Of a stretch of 20,347 nucleotides of DNA, positions 1-6,955 are shown in pieces. The position numbers were made by a program, and so were the translations under genes. The number at the start of each line of letters is the position of its first letter. Within the stretch, counting starts at the first letter, position 1. The stretch lies in NCBI GenBank assembly GCA_025456495.1, contig JALOKO010000009.1:1-20347 (forward strand), read 5' to 3'. Below the pieces are notes generated by a model. That model saw only the letters and a program-made list of their open reading frames with translations, made no database searches and was not told where the DNA came from. The stretch comes from Bryobacterales bacterium (GTDB lineage Bacteria > Acidobacteriota > Terriglobia > Bryobacterales > Bryobacteraceae).

Positions 1-570
1 TGCCACGAGGTGATGAACATGCAGGAGGTGGACCGGATTTTCGGCCCCGGCGGCGCCGCCGAAGCCTTCGCCAAGGCCAAGCAGCAAGGCAAGGTTCGCC
101 ACATCGGCTTTACCGGCCATCGAGACCCGGAAGTGCATCTGCGCATGATTCGTGAGGGCAGCTTGTGGGAGACGGTGCAGATGCCCATCAATCTGGTGGA
201 CCCACACTATCTCAGCTTTCTCACCAACGTGCTCCCGGCCGCGCGCGCCAAGGGCCTGGGACTGATTGCGATGAAGTCCAACGCCATGGGCGCCATCGGC
301 AAGCAGGGCATCGCGCCCATCGAGGAATGTCTGCGCTTCACGCTGTCGCAACGCCCCGACACGCTGGTTTCGGGCGTCGAAACCCTACAGCAGTTGGAGC
401 AGAACGTGGGCATCGTCAAGAGCTTTCAATCCTTCACCGAAGCTGAGCAGCAAACGATCCTCAGCCGAACCAGCAAGGGCACGGTAGGCACGGCCGTAGA
501 GCGCTACAAGCGGCCCCTGGAAGGCGCGGGAATGCCCTCTTGTCTGTATCGCGACGGCGTGCAGGCCTAG
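1..570 (+). CDS. Aldo/keto reductase, C-terminal part (5' end outside window)
   Basis: This is the last 189 codons of an open frame that is already open at base 1, so the N-terminal part with the catalytic Asp/Tyr/Lys lies upstream. The visible part carries the second half of a (beta/alpha)8 aldo/keto reductase barrel: a segment on reading-alone helix and strand order (AFAKAKQQGKVRHIGFTGH), then NLVDPHY, the GLGLIAMKSNAMG strand and the VSGVETLQQLEQNV segment that in this superfamily helps bind the NADPH phosphate. The family reduces carbonyl compounds with NAD(P)H in the cytoplasm or, in Tat-exported members, outside it. The substrate cannot be read from this fragment. The frame ends in TAG and is followed by a long intergenic stretch, so it is probably the last gene of its unit. 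Family assignment is fairly sure; the specific enzyme is unknown. Confidence 0.85.
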   Translation, partial: CHEVMNMQEVDRIFGPGGAAEAFAKAKQQGKVRHIGFTGHRDPEVHLRMIREGSLWETVQMPINLVDPHYLSFLTNVLPAARAKGLGLIAMKSNAMGAIGKQGIAPIEECLRFTLSQRPDTLVSGVETLQQLEQNVGIVKSFQSFTEAEQQTILSRTSKGTVGTAVERYKRPLEGAGMPSCLYRDGVQA

Positions 571-786
571 CCAGTCCGCAATTTCCTTCTCAATGCGAAG
601 CTGCGGCTTCTGGCGGCTGTCACGCGGCGTTAACCCGGGCTGGCTTGGCAGCCCTCGTTGCTGGCGTTCAGCCATCGGCTTTCGCAGTGGCTGAACCTCC
701 TCGTGCGCGCGGCGGCGCCATCGCCGGGCCGCGGGCGCTTCCCCAATTCGCTTCCCTGACGGGTGCCGCATCAGTCTGTAACGCAT

Positions 787-816
787 TTGTCATAAATAGA
801 AGATGTTCTCTATCAC
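787..816 (+). promoter_or_regulatory. Candidate sigma-70 promoter without an obvious gene downstream
   Basis: TTGTCA (787-792) and TATCAC (811-816) are separated by 18 bases in the only AT-rich patch of this intergenic region. The only frames following on the plus strand are a 19-codon one from 819 and a 10-codon one ending near 889, after which the hairpin at 908-949 would end the transcript. It may drive a small RNA or be a chance match. Hexamer matches are only moderate. Confidence 0.3.
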
Positions 817-907
817 ATGAAAGTTTTGGCTTTACCGACAACAAAGTGGGTAGGCGCATGGTGCAGGTGGCCGTGAAGTTCTACTTCTGATGGTGGTTCA
901 TCTTGGC

Positions 908-949
908 GAAGGGGCCGGACGGAGGCGTTGCCTTTCCTCCGGCCCCCTT
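908..949. terminator. GC-rich hairpin between convergent genes, possible terminator
   Basis: GGGGCCGGA (911-919) pairs perfectly with TCCGGCCCC (938-946), and the flanking GAA/TTC extends the stem past one bulged base. The loop is 18 bases and contains a further GGAGG/CCTTTCC pairing option. It sits in the gap between two converging genes, where a bidirectional terminator is expected. There is no T-run on the plus side, so intrinsic termination is uncertain. Confidence 0.4.
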
Positions 950-1034
950 CCCGGGTGACGGGGGTGCAGGCGTCCCGGTCGCGCCCGGTCCGGATCGCAC
1001 CAGCGCAGACCCCTGGCTTCACCGGCGCCCCTGT

Positions 1035-2150
1035 CTATACGCGCACAAACCACTTCTTGCGATACATGGCCAGCGCAACCACAAAGGCCACCAGCACCAT
1101 GCCGATGGAGTAGACCAGTGAGACGTTTTCCGGGCTGAGGAACTGGCCCAGCACATAGCGGTCCATGAATCGTTGCGGGGATACCCATTCACCCGCCACC
1201 GGCACCAGTTTGAAGTCAATGAAGGCGCCTTCCAGCAGGCTGGCGAACATGTAGATGGTGATGGCGTTCATGCCCAGAATCACCGCGGGCTTGGCCCAAC
1301 GCTGCAAGCCCCGCACATCCACCAACCAGTAAAAGCAGGCGAAGGTGGTGGCGGAAATCCCCGCCATCAACACCGCGAAACTGGGTGTCCAGATCATCTT
1401 GTTGATGGGCATAAAGTGGTCCATCCAGCTACCCAGAAACACCAGGCAAGCGCCCCCGAAGAAGATCCAGCCGATGACGCGCTCGCGCGACTCCGGTCGC
1501 CGTAGCAGATACCCCGCCAGCACGCCGAAGAGCATCGTGGAGATGCTGGGAATGGTGGAAAGCACGCCCTCCGGATCCCAGTCGTTGGCCTTCGTCCACA
1601 TGTGGCCGGTTATCAGAAGCCGGTCCACGTAGCCTGCAAAATTGCCCATCGGGGTCAGCACGCCGGGGCCATAGCCGGGCACGGGAACCAGGGTGAGCAT
1701 CATCCAATAGCTCACCAGGCAACCCACCGTCCATGCCAGCACGCCTTTCCAGGAACTCCACAGGAAGATCGCCGAGCAGAGGATGTAGCAGATGCCAATG
1801 CGCTGCAACACGCCAGGGTAGCGCATGTTCGCGAAATCGAACTCCGGGAACAGGTACAGGAATAGCCCTAACCCGATGATGATCGCGCCCCGCCGCACCG
1901 AGTGCAGCATCAGGTTTCGTTTGGAGTCCCCACGTTCCACCCGCTTGGCGAACGAAAAGGTCATCGCCACGCCGACGATCCAAAGGAAGGATGGCATGAT
2001 GCAATCGGTGAAGGTCCACCCATGCCAGGGCACGTGCAACAGCGGCTGATAGGCGTGCTGGAAACTGCCTGCGTTGTTGACGAGAATCATTGCGGCAATG
2101 GTGGCGCCGCGAAACGCATCCAGGGATACAAGACGGTCTGATGGCTGCAT
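1035..2150 (-). CDS. NagX/HGSNAT-family membrane acyltransferase (DUF5009-type)
   Basis: The 371-residue product is a polytopic inner-membrane protein of the family that includes human heparan-alpha-glucosaminide N-acetyltransferase and bacterial NagX. Members move an acyl group, usually acetyl, across or at the membrane onto an amino sugar. Family marks are LDAFRG at residues 10-15, the first-loop motif with His39 and His43 (HVPWHGWT) followed by MPSFLWIVG, and the PGVLQRIGICY helix. About ten hydrophobic segments follow one another to the C-terminus, which ends in a basic stretch. I chose ATG at 2150; a TTG two codons further upstream (2156) is also open, and neither has a strong Shine-Dalgarno. 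It lies 80 bases downstream of the Doc homologue on the same strand and could be the last gene of the 5963-1035 run. The natural acceptor sugar is not evident, since no N-acetylglucosamine genes are nearby. Confidence 0.85.
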   Translation of the reverse strand: MQPSDRLVSLDAFRGATIAAMILVNNAGSFQHAYQPLLHVPWHGWTFTDCIMPSFLWIVGVAMTFSFAKRVERGDSKRNLMLHSVRRGAIIIGLGLFLYLFPEFDFANMRYPGVLQRIGICYILCSAIFLWSSWKGVLAWTVGCLVSYWMMLTLVPVPGYGPGVLTPMGNFAGYVDRLLITGHMWTKANDWDPEGVLSTIPSISTMLFGVLAGYLLRRPESRERVIGWIFFGGACLVFLGSWMDHFMPINKMIWTPSFAVLMAGISATTFACFYWLVDVRGLQRWAKPAVILGMNAITIYMFASLLEGAFIDFKLVPVAGEWVSPQRFMDRYVLGQFLSPENVSLVYSIGMVLVAFVVALAMYRKKWFVRV

Positions 2151-2230
2151 AGACAATGGGATCCGATCTAATCAGCCCTGGGCGCGACCTGGCGATGCGG
2201 GCAATGGAAAGATTGTAAACCAGAGCGCCG

Positions 2231-2734
2231 CTAGGAGGCTTTATCGCGAGCGCTTTCGTCCGTGGACGCGGTCTGGTCCACCGGATGCGGCAGGGGTCCT
2301 TCCGCCAGCGTGTGCGAGTGACTGCGAAAAAACCAGGAGATGATTTCCTTGCCAGCCTTCTGCTGCACCACCCCACTGACAAGATCGGCAAGTTCCTGCG
2401 GGCTGCCCGTGACGCCAATGCCATTCAAGCGGAGGAAGACCAGCGCAGCCACCACCGCTGTTGGATCGTTGGCCGTGTGAAAAGGCCGGTTGCGGCAGAA
2501 GTGGAACAGATACGCCGCCGCCATCTCAAACAGGTCTGTGTGCAGGTACTGTCCCACGATGCCGCATCGGGGCATGGTGAGGGCAGATTCCAACAAGGCC
2601 GAATCACGGATGCCGCGTCGCCCACCATAGCGGCGCACCATCATGTCGTGGATATCCATCACCTCTTTCAGGGTGAGAAACACCGGACGTGCCTGGGTAT
2701 CGTCGGTCATCGCTTCGCGCCCGGTGTTGGTCAT
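2231..2734 (-). CDS. Doc/Fic-family toxin homologue with degenerate catalytic motif
   Basis: The 167-residue product aligns throughout with death-on-curing (Doc) toxins: FLTLKEVMDIHDMMVRRYGG (19-38), GIRDSALLESAL (41-52), YLHTDLFEMAAAYLFHF (63-79) and AALVFLRLNG (96-105). Doc proteins are Fic-fold kinases that phosphorylate EF-Tu, using a motif of the form HPFxDGNKRT. Here the same site (83-92) reads RPFHTANDPT: the catalytic His is Arg, the Asp is Thr, and the nucleotide-binding Lys-Arg is Asp-Pro. Only Phe and the Asn survive, while the scaffold is intact. The ATG at 2734 overlaps the stop of the AbrB-type gene (ATGA), so the two are translationally coupled as in a toxin-antitoxin pair; longer upstream reading in this frame is just the antitoxin gene read out of frame. 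Residues after about 140 form a Ser/Thr/Asp-rich tail. Likely a non-canonical or inactive Doc. Family is sure; activity is not. Confidence 0.85.
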   Translation of the reverse strand: MTNTGREAMTDDTQARPVFLTLKEVMDIHDMMVRRYGGRRGIRDSALLESALTMPRCGIVGQYLHTDLFEMAAAYLFHFCRNRPFHTANDPTAVVAALVFLRLNGIGVTGSPQELADLVSGVVQQKAGKEIISWFFRSHSHTLAEGPLPHPVDQTASTDESARDKAS

Positions 2735-2970
2735 TCCTGCATCCCCCGCAAGATGGAATCGTATTCCTGCACCACAGCCTCCACGCTGCGCTCGTAGCGT
2801 TGCCGCCGGCCCTTGGCGCGGATGGGGGTAATCACCAGACAATCGCCATCTGTGGAAAGGCGCATGACGGTCTGCTCGTCGATGTCCAGAATCTGCAGGA
2901 CTCCGGAATCCAACATTAGCGCAAGGCCGCCATTCACGCTCACCAGCTTGCGGGTAGTCACGGTAACCAT
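2731..2970 (-). CDS. AbrB/MazE-type antitoxin partner of the Doc homologue
   Basis: A 79-residue protein with the layout of a SpoVT/AbrB swapped-hairpin DNA-binding domain in its first 50 residues: a basic strand (TTRKLVSVNGGLALML), an ILDIDEQTVMRLST segment and a closing strand (DCLVITPIR). A basic linker (AKGRRQR) and an amphipathic helix (ERSVEAVVQEYDSILRGMQE) follow, the usual position of the toxin-neutralising segment. It should repress its own operon and bind the Doc-like partner. The ATG at 2970 has a G-rich stretch (CGGGGACA) just upstream and starts 30 bases after the LhgO-like gene stops. The usual NSLG-type core of AbrB domains is altered to NGGLA, so DNA binding may also have drifted. 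The pairing with Doc supports the call more than the sequence alone. Confidence 0.7.
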   Translation of the reverse strand: MVTVTTRKLVSVNGGLALMLDSGVLQILDIDEQTVMRLSTDGDCLVITPIRAKGRRQRYERSVEAVVQEYDSILRGMQE

Positions 2971-3000
2971 TGTCCCCGCCCGGCGGCGGAAAACACAACC

Positions 3001-4209
3001 TCAATGCGGTTGGACAACATCCAGCAGGTGGCCGGCGATGGCCAGTGACGCGGTGGCTCCGGGGCTGGGGGCGTTCATCAGATGCAGCGCATCGGCACGC
3101 TGCACGTACTGGAAATCCTGCACCAGCGTCCCGTCCGGGCTGAGGGCCTGCGCCCGTACCCCAGCGTTGCCTGGACGCAGATGCTGCCGTTCCAGCGCGG
3201 GCACCAGCCGCTGCAGTGAGCGCAGGAAAACGGCGGGCCGCAGGGAACGGTACAGCTCAAACGCCGACATGCGCGGATATCTGGCGAGAAAGCGCCAGAA
3301 GCCGCCGTAGGTGAAGATGTCGGCAAGGTCGCGCGGTGAGATATCGCGATGCCGGTATCCTTCCCGCCTGGCGGCCAGCACGGCGTTCGGCCCCGCTTCC
3401 ACGCCCCCTTGGATCATTCGCGTGAAGTGAACGCCCAGGAACGGGAAGCGTGGGTCCGGAGTGGGATAGATGAGGTGCTTCACCAACTGCGCGCCCTCGG
3501 GGCTGAGTTCGAAATACTCGCCGCGAAACGGGACGATGCGGGTGTGGCGGGCTTCACCGGCCAAGGCCAGCACGCGATCACAGTGGAGCCCCGCGCAATT
3601 GAACAGAAACCCGGCGCGGCATTCCTGGTTGCTGCCCGCCAAGGTCCACTGGCCATCCTGTGTTCGCAGCCCGGTCACGGCGAAGCCTGTCCGCACGGCG
3701 CCCCCCAGCCGCTGAATGCGAGCTTGCATTGCGCGGCACACGGCCGGGTAATCGGTGATGCCTTCCTCAGGCACATGCAGGGCGGCCACGCCACGGACGT
3801 GCGGCTCCACTTCGCGCATCGCCTCGCCAGACAGCCAGCGCAATCCGGTCAGTCCGTTGGCCTTGCCTCGCGCTTCCAACTCGCGCAGCCGTGGCGCTTC
3901 GCTGTCGTCCACCGCCACCACCAGCTTGCCGCACTGTTGGTAGGGGACGCTCTCCTGCTGGCAGAACTCCACCATCTGCCGGATGCCCTCTACCGCCAGC
4001 TTGGCCTTCAGCGAACCGGGCTTGTAGTACAACCCGCAATGCAGCACGTTGCTGTTATGGCCGCTTTGGTGGGCGCCAACGCGCCCTTCTTTTTCCAGCA
4101 CCTCCACGCGCATCCCGGGCCATCGTTCCAGAGCACGACAGGCAAGGGCCAGGCCGATGATGCCGCCTCCGATGATGGCGATGCTGGCGGGCGGGCGATG
4201 GGCGGGCAT
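3001..4209 (-). CDS. lhgO: L-2-hydroxyglutarate oxidase-like FAD enzyme (LhgO family)
   Basis: The 402-residue product is a DAO-type flavoprotein. Residues 10-19 form the beta strand and GGGIIG dinucleotide-binding turn, the strand ending in VEVLEKE (35-41) supplies the acidic ribose-binding residue, and HNSNVLHCGLYY (51-62) is the strongly conserved substrate-side motif of L-2-hydroxyglutarate oxidase/dehydrogenase. FNCAGLHCDRVL and the VPFRGEYFEL strand further support this family. The enzyme oxidises L-2-hydroxyglutarate to 2-oxoglutarate, passing electrons to oxygen or to the membrane quinone pool. Length matches the family (about 400). The ATG at 4209 is the first in frame and no clear Shine-Dalgarno precedes it. 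The gene is 84 bases behind the amidohydrolase and 30 bases ahead of the antitoxin gene, so cotranscription is plausible but functional linkage with either is not evident. Confidence 0.9.
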   Translation of the reverse strand: MPAHRPPASIAIIGGGIIGLALACRALERWPGMRVEVLEKEGRVGAHQSGHNSNVLHCGLYYKPGSLKAKLAVEGIRQMVEFCQQESVPYQQCGKLVVAVDDSEAPRLRELEARGKANGLTGLRWLSGEAMREVEPHVRGVAALHVPEEGITDYPAVCRAMQARIQRLGGAVRTGFAVTGLRTQDGQWTLAGSNQECRAGFLFNCAGLHCDRVLALAGEARHTRIVPFRGEYFELSPEGAQLVKHLIYPTPDPRFPFLGVHFTRMIQGGVEAGPNAVLAARREGYRHRDISPRDLADIFTYGGFWRFLARYPRMSAFELYRSLRPAVFLRSLQRLVPALERQHLRPGNAGVRAQALSPDGTLVQDFQYVQRADALHLMNAPSPGATASLAIAGHLLDVVQPH

Positions 4210-4293
4210 GCACCCATTTCAGCAGATCCGCCGCCGGGCCACGAGGGATGCGCGGCGGCGATGCCGGTGGACACCCATGCCGCCCGCCGGGGG

Positions 4294-5451
4294 CTACTTC
4301 GGAAACTGCGACGCGTCGATGTGTGGCAGCAGTTTCAGGGCGTTCTTGAAGTAGATCTTCTTCAGCACGTCGTCCGGCAGGCTCAGGCCGTACATGCGCC
4401 AGAAGGCGTGATACCTCTTGTGGTACGGGAAGTATTCGTCGGCCGTCTCCAACGTGCGGAAGTAAGTGGTGAATTCACCCGGCACCCAGCTATCCTTGCC
4501 GAACAGGACACGGTCCTGGTAGCGGATGAGGAATTCGCGTGCCGCGCGGGGTTGCCGCCCCAGCTCCGCAATCACCGCGCCGATCTCGGTGTACATGTTG
4601 GGCAGGCGGTCCAGCAACTGGGCGAGCTTGGCTAAATCGTTCGCATACCAACCCAAGTGCGCGTTGATGAAGATCGTCTTGGGGTGCTTCTCAAACAACC
4701 GGTGCTGTTCGGCCATCACCACCTCCCAGGATGGGTAGGTGTCGGCGGGGCGGGCGCGGCTGGGATACAGCGACAACTCCAGCCAGCGTTCGTTGTTTTT
4801 GTCGATCGGGTCAAAGAACGAGGCAGGCTCGCCGGTGTGAATCAATACCGGCATGTTGAGTTCGGCGCACTTGCGCCAGACGGGGTCCAGGCGCGGATCG
4901 TCGGTGGGCACGCGCCCTTTCTTGTCGCGCAGGTTCAAGCCGAGGTTCTTGAAGATTTTCAGTCCCCGCGCGCCGTTGCGGTAATCCTCCTCCAGTTGCC
5001 TGGCCGCGCCCTCTCCCCATCCCGGTTCGTCGATTCCCCAGAAGTCCAGGTTTGCGAAAATCACGAAGCGGCCGGGATGCGCCTTCAGCAGTTGCTCAGC
5101 ACCAATTTTGATGTTCTCGCCCTGCCCCCCGCTTAAGTTCACCAGCATGCGAACGTTCAGCGCATCCATGTCCTTCACCACTTGCGCAATGCGTTCGGTG
5201 GTGGAGCGCGGGTTGTGATGGCTGTGGATGTCAATGACGGGGAACTTCGCGCGGGTCACGGGATGTTCAGCAACCACCAGCGTCGACTTCGGATCGTACT
5301 CCACAAAGCTCATCGGCGGCAGGGGCCGCTCAGGACGGTCGTCTCGACGCTGCGGCCCGATGTCGGCGTTGGCGGGGCGGTCCTGGGCTTGGCACAAACA
5401 GGCAAGGCCCACCAGGATGAAGAGCATGGAGGCGAGGCGATGACGAAACAT
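4294..5451 (-). CDS. Exported amidohydrolase (amidohydrolase_2 / COG2159 type)
   Basis: The 385-residue protein starts with a signal peptide: basic MFRHR, hydrophobic core to residue 20, and a likely cleavage after CQA (residue 22), so it acts in the periplasm or outside the cell. The mature part is a metal-dependent TIM-barrel hydrolase or decarboxylase. IDIHSHH carries the HxH metal ligands (His76 and His78), followed by a VLIHTGEP strand, an INAHLGW strand and VLFGKDSW with the terminal conserved Asp. Members hydrolyse C-N bonds or decarboxylate aromatic and related acids; the substrate cannot be inferred. I chose ATG 5451 because it places the signal peptide at the N-terminus; an upstream start (5529) would bury it and overlap the SRPBCC gene, whose stop is 35 bases upstream. 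No strong Shine-Dalgarno is visible. Family call is firm; reaction is unknown. Confidence 0.85.
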   Translation of the reverse strand: MFRHRLASMLFILVGLACLCQAQDRPANADIGPQRRDDRPERPLPPMSFVEYDPKSTLVVAEHPVTRAKFPVIDIHSHHNPRSTTERIAQVVKDMDALNVRMLVNLSGGQGENIKIGAEQLLKAHPGRFVIFANLDFWGIDEPGWGEGAARQLEEDYRNGARGLKIFKNLGLNLRDKKGRVPTDDPRLDPVWRKCAELNMPVLIHTGEPASFFDPIDKNNERWLELSLYPSRARPADTYPSWEVVMAEQHRLFEKHPKTIFINAHLGWYANDLAKLAQLLDRLPNMYTEIGAVIAELGRQPRAAREFLIRYQDRVLFGKDSWVPGEFTTYFRTLETADEYFPYHKRYHAFWRMYGLSLPDDVLKKIYFKNALKLLPHIDASQFPK

Positions 5452-5486
5452 GGTTTCGTCAGTGTGCAGTGTCGGGCAGTCCGGCG

Positions 5487-5963
5487 TCAAGTGGCCAGCA
5501 GCTTGCCCGCCGGGCCATCGGACTCGCAATGCCTGCGCGTCACCGCATGGCGGTAGCGGAACATCGCAGTCAATTGCAGGCGCAGCAACCAGCCCAGCAG
5601 CCAGTCACTCACGGGAGCGCCGGGAAGCGCGCATTCGATTTCGTCCACCAGCAGGGTGCCCTCGGGATGCGATTGAAACCGGTGCTGGTGCCGCCAATGC
5701 CGGAAAGGCCCGCGCACTTGCAGGTCCTCAAACCCGTCCAGCCCCTGAAACGCGGTGTGGCGCGCCAGCCAGATCACCGGCACAGGACCCATCCAGACGC
5801 GGAACATCACTTCCGAGCCCGCCTCCAGACCGGCGTCCTTCCGCAGCACCTGCATCGGCTGCCAGGGAGGGGTGAGCAACTGGATGGCATCCCCACGCAA
5901 GTGAAAATCCAGCACCGCTTCGCGAGGGGCGCGCACAAGCGTGGAAAACTGAAAGTGCAGCAC
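5487..5963 (-). CDS. SRPBCC-superfamily ligand-binding protein (COG4276-like)
   Basis: The product of about 158 residues has the START/Bet v1-like layout of COG4276 proteins: an opening strand (FQFSTLVRAPREAV), the LTPPW motif that follows the first helix, a strand GSEVMFRVWMGPVPVIW, then VRGPFRHWRHQHRF and LLVDEIECALPGAP, and a C-terminal amphipathic helix. These domains bind hydrophobic ligands in a central cavity; no enzymatic role is established for this subgroup. No ATG is in frame at the right place. I chose GTG at 5963, which gives the normal family N-terminus and has GGAA about 12 bases upstream. Longer readings run through the promoter region of the divergent aldolase gene. It is the first gene of the minus-strand run and lies 35 bases ahead of the amidohydrolase. 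Confidence 0.75.
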   Translation of the reverse strand: MLHFQFSTLVRAPREAVLDFHLRGDAIQLLTPPWQPMQVLRKDAGLEAGSEVMFRVWMGPVPVIWLARHTAFQGLDGFEDLQVRGPFRHWRHQHRFQSHPEGTLLVDEIECALPGAPVSDWLLGWLLRLQLTAMFRYRHAVTRRHCESDGPAGKLLAT

Positions 5964-6067
5964 AATGAGAGGGATTCCGGCCGGGGTGGGGTGGATTTCT
6001 TTTCCCTCATAACCAACGCTTATACCGTTTATTTTCAAAAACTTATCCTCGCGACTGGGCGCGTTTG

Positions 6068-6112
6068 TGGTACCCTGTGAAAGGGTTACGGCCGCGCGGC
6101 TCCGCGAAGGAG
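6068..6112 (+). promoter_or_regulatory. Extended -10-like element and Shine-Dalgarno of the aldolase gene
   Basis: TGGTACCCT (6068-6076) resembles an extended -10 box, though no good -35 hexamer is found 16-18 bases upstream. GAAGGAG (6106-6112) is the best Shine-Dalgarno sequence in this part of the window. Together they argue that translation starts after 6112 rather than at the upstream GTG 6067, which overlaps the -10-like box. The AT-rich stretch 6005-6050 lies between this and the divergent SRPBCC gene. Confidence 0.4.
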
Positions 6113-6126
6113 TCCGCATTCCGGTT

Positions 6127-6939
6127 GTGGCTGTGGAGACCATCTTGGCAAGCCCGAGCAACACTCTCGATTCCGCAACTCTGGCTCAATTGGTGAGCGA
6201 AATTGCGGAGGAAATCCTTCGCTCCCGAAGCGCCCTGACGCCCGTGGCGGGGTCTGGCCCCAAGGGCGCGCCGTCGTTGTCCCAGGTGGCGGCGGCGATT
6301 GACCACACCAACTTGAAGCCGGAGGCTACCCGCGCGGACATCCTCAATCTGTGTGCCGAAGCGCGTGACCACCACTTTGCCACGGTGTGCGTCCAGCCCA
6401 TTTGGGTGAGCGATGCTGAGCGTGCTTTGCGCGGTACTTCAGTAGTGGTGTGTACCGTGATTGGCTTTCCCAGTGGTGCGGTGCCTGCTCCGGCCAAGTG
6501 CGCTGAAGCGGCTTTGGCCATTCGGAAGGGCGCCCGCGAACTGGATATGGTCATTCCCATCGGACTGTTACGGCAGGGCGACCTGGACGCGGTGCAAGCC
6601 GAAATTCATGCACTGGCCTCTCTCTGCCACCGGGGCGGCGCCATGCTGAAGGTGATCCTGGAAACGGCCGCGCTTAGCGAAACTGAGATCGCCGTGGGCA
6701 GCGCTCTGGCCCGCCTTGCCGGCGCGGATTTCGTGAAGACCTCCACCGGCTTTCATCCGGCTGGCGGCGCCACGGAAGCTCATGTGCGACTGCTTCGGCA
6801 AGCCGCCGGACCTGAGATGGGCGTGAAGGCGGCAGGCGGTATCCGTTCTGCCCAAGCGGCGCTGGCAATGCTGGCCGCGGGCGCCAACCGGCTGGGATCC
6901 AGCGCCAGCGTTCGCATTCTGGAGGAACTGGCTCAGTAG
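6127..6939 (+). CDS. deoC: Deoxyribose-phosphate aldolase
   Basis: This class I aldolase cleaves 2-deoxy-D-ribose 5-phosphate to acetaldehyde and glyceraldehyde 3-phosphate in the cytoplasm, in deoxynucleoside catabolism. With a start at GTG 6127 the protein has 270 residues; the catalytic domain covers about 51-270. IDHTNLKP (58-65) is the family opening motif, VIGFPSG (111-117) follows, ELDMVIPIG contains the conserved Asp140, DFVKTSTGF contains the Schiff-base Lys204, and GVKAAGGIR contains Lys234. DeoC is normally about 220 residues, so there is a helical N-terminal extension of some 50. The start is uncertain: GAAGGAG at 6106-6112 is 14 bases before GTG 6127, and GTG 6133 or TTG 6145 are alternatives. 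The phosphatase gene follows after 16 bases. No thymidine or purine nucleoside phosphorylase genes are in the window. Confidence 0.93.
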   Translation: MAVETILASPSNTLDSATLAQLVSEIAEEILRSRSALTPVAGSGPKGAPSLSQVAAAIDHTNLKPEATRADILNLCAEARDHHFATVCVQPIWVSDAERALRGTSVVVCTVIGFPSGAVPAPAKCAEAALAIRKGARELDMVIPIGLLRQGDLDAVQAEIHALASLCHRGGAMLKVILETAALSETEIAVGSALARLAGADFVKTSTGFHPAGGATEAHVRLLRQAAGPEMGVKAAGGIRSAQAALAMLAAGANRLGSSASVRILEELAQ

Positions 6940-6955
6940 CGCCGCATCCACCTCT

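Larger units (their letters stand above)
571..1034. other. Intergenic region between convergent genes; no convincing protein gene
   Basis: These 464 bases separate the aldo/keto reductase gene from the convergent acyltransferase gene. Frames of up to 116 codons exist on both strands but have Arg/Ala/Pro-rich low-complexity translations and no recognisable family or ribosome-binding site. What can be seen is an AT-richer patch around 780-840 with a promoter-like hexamer pair and, about 100 bases later, a GC-rich hairpin. Both are listed separately. Confidence 0.6.

Noticed and set aside
540..890. 116-codon plus-strand frame after the aldo/keto reductase
   Set aside because: It starts within the reductase gene, has no ribosome-binding site and reads as Ala/Arg low complexity.
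1429..2424. A 331-codon minus-strand frame
   Set aside because: It overlaps the acyltransferase gene in another frame and is Arg/Pro-rich without motifs.
3349..4635. A 428-codon plus-strand frame
   Set aside because: It lies antisense to the LhgO-like gene and the end of the amidohydrolase gene, both with clear family motifs. The translation has no recognisable domain and reflects high-GC codon bias.
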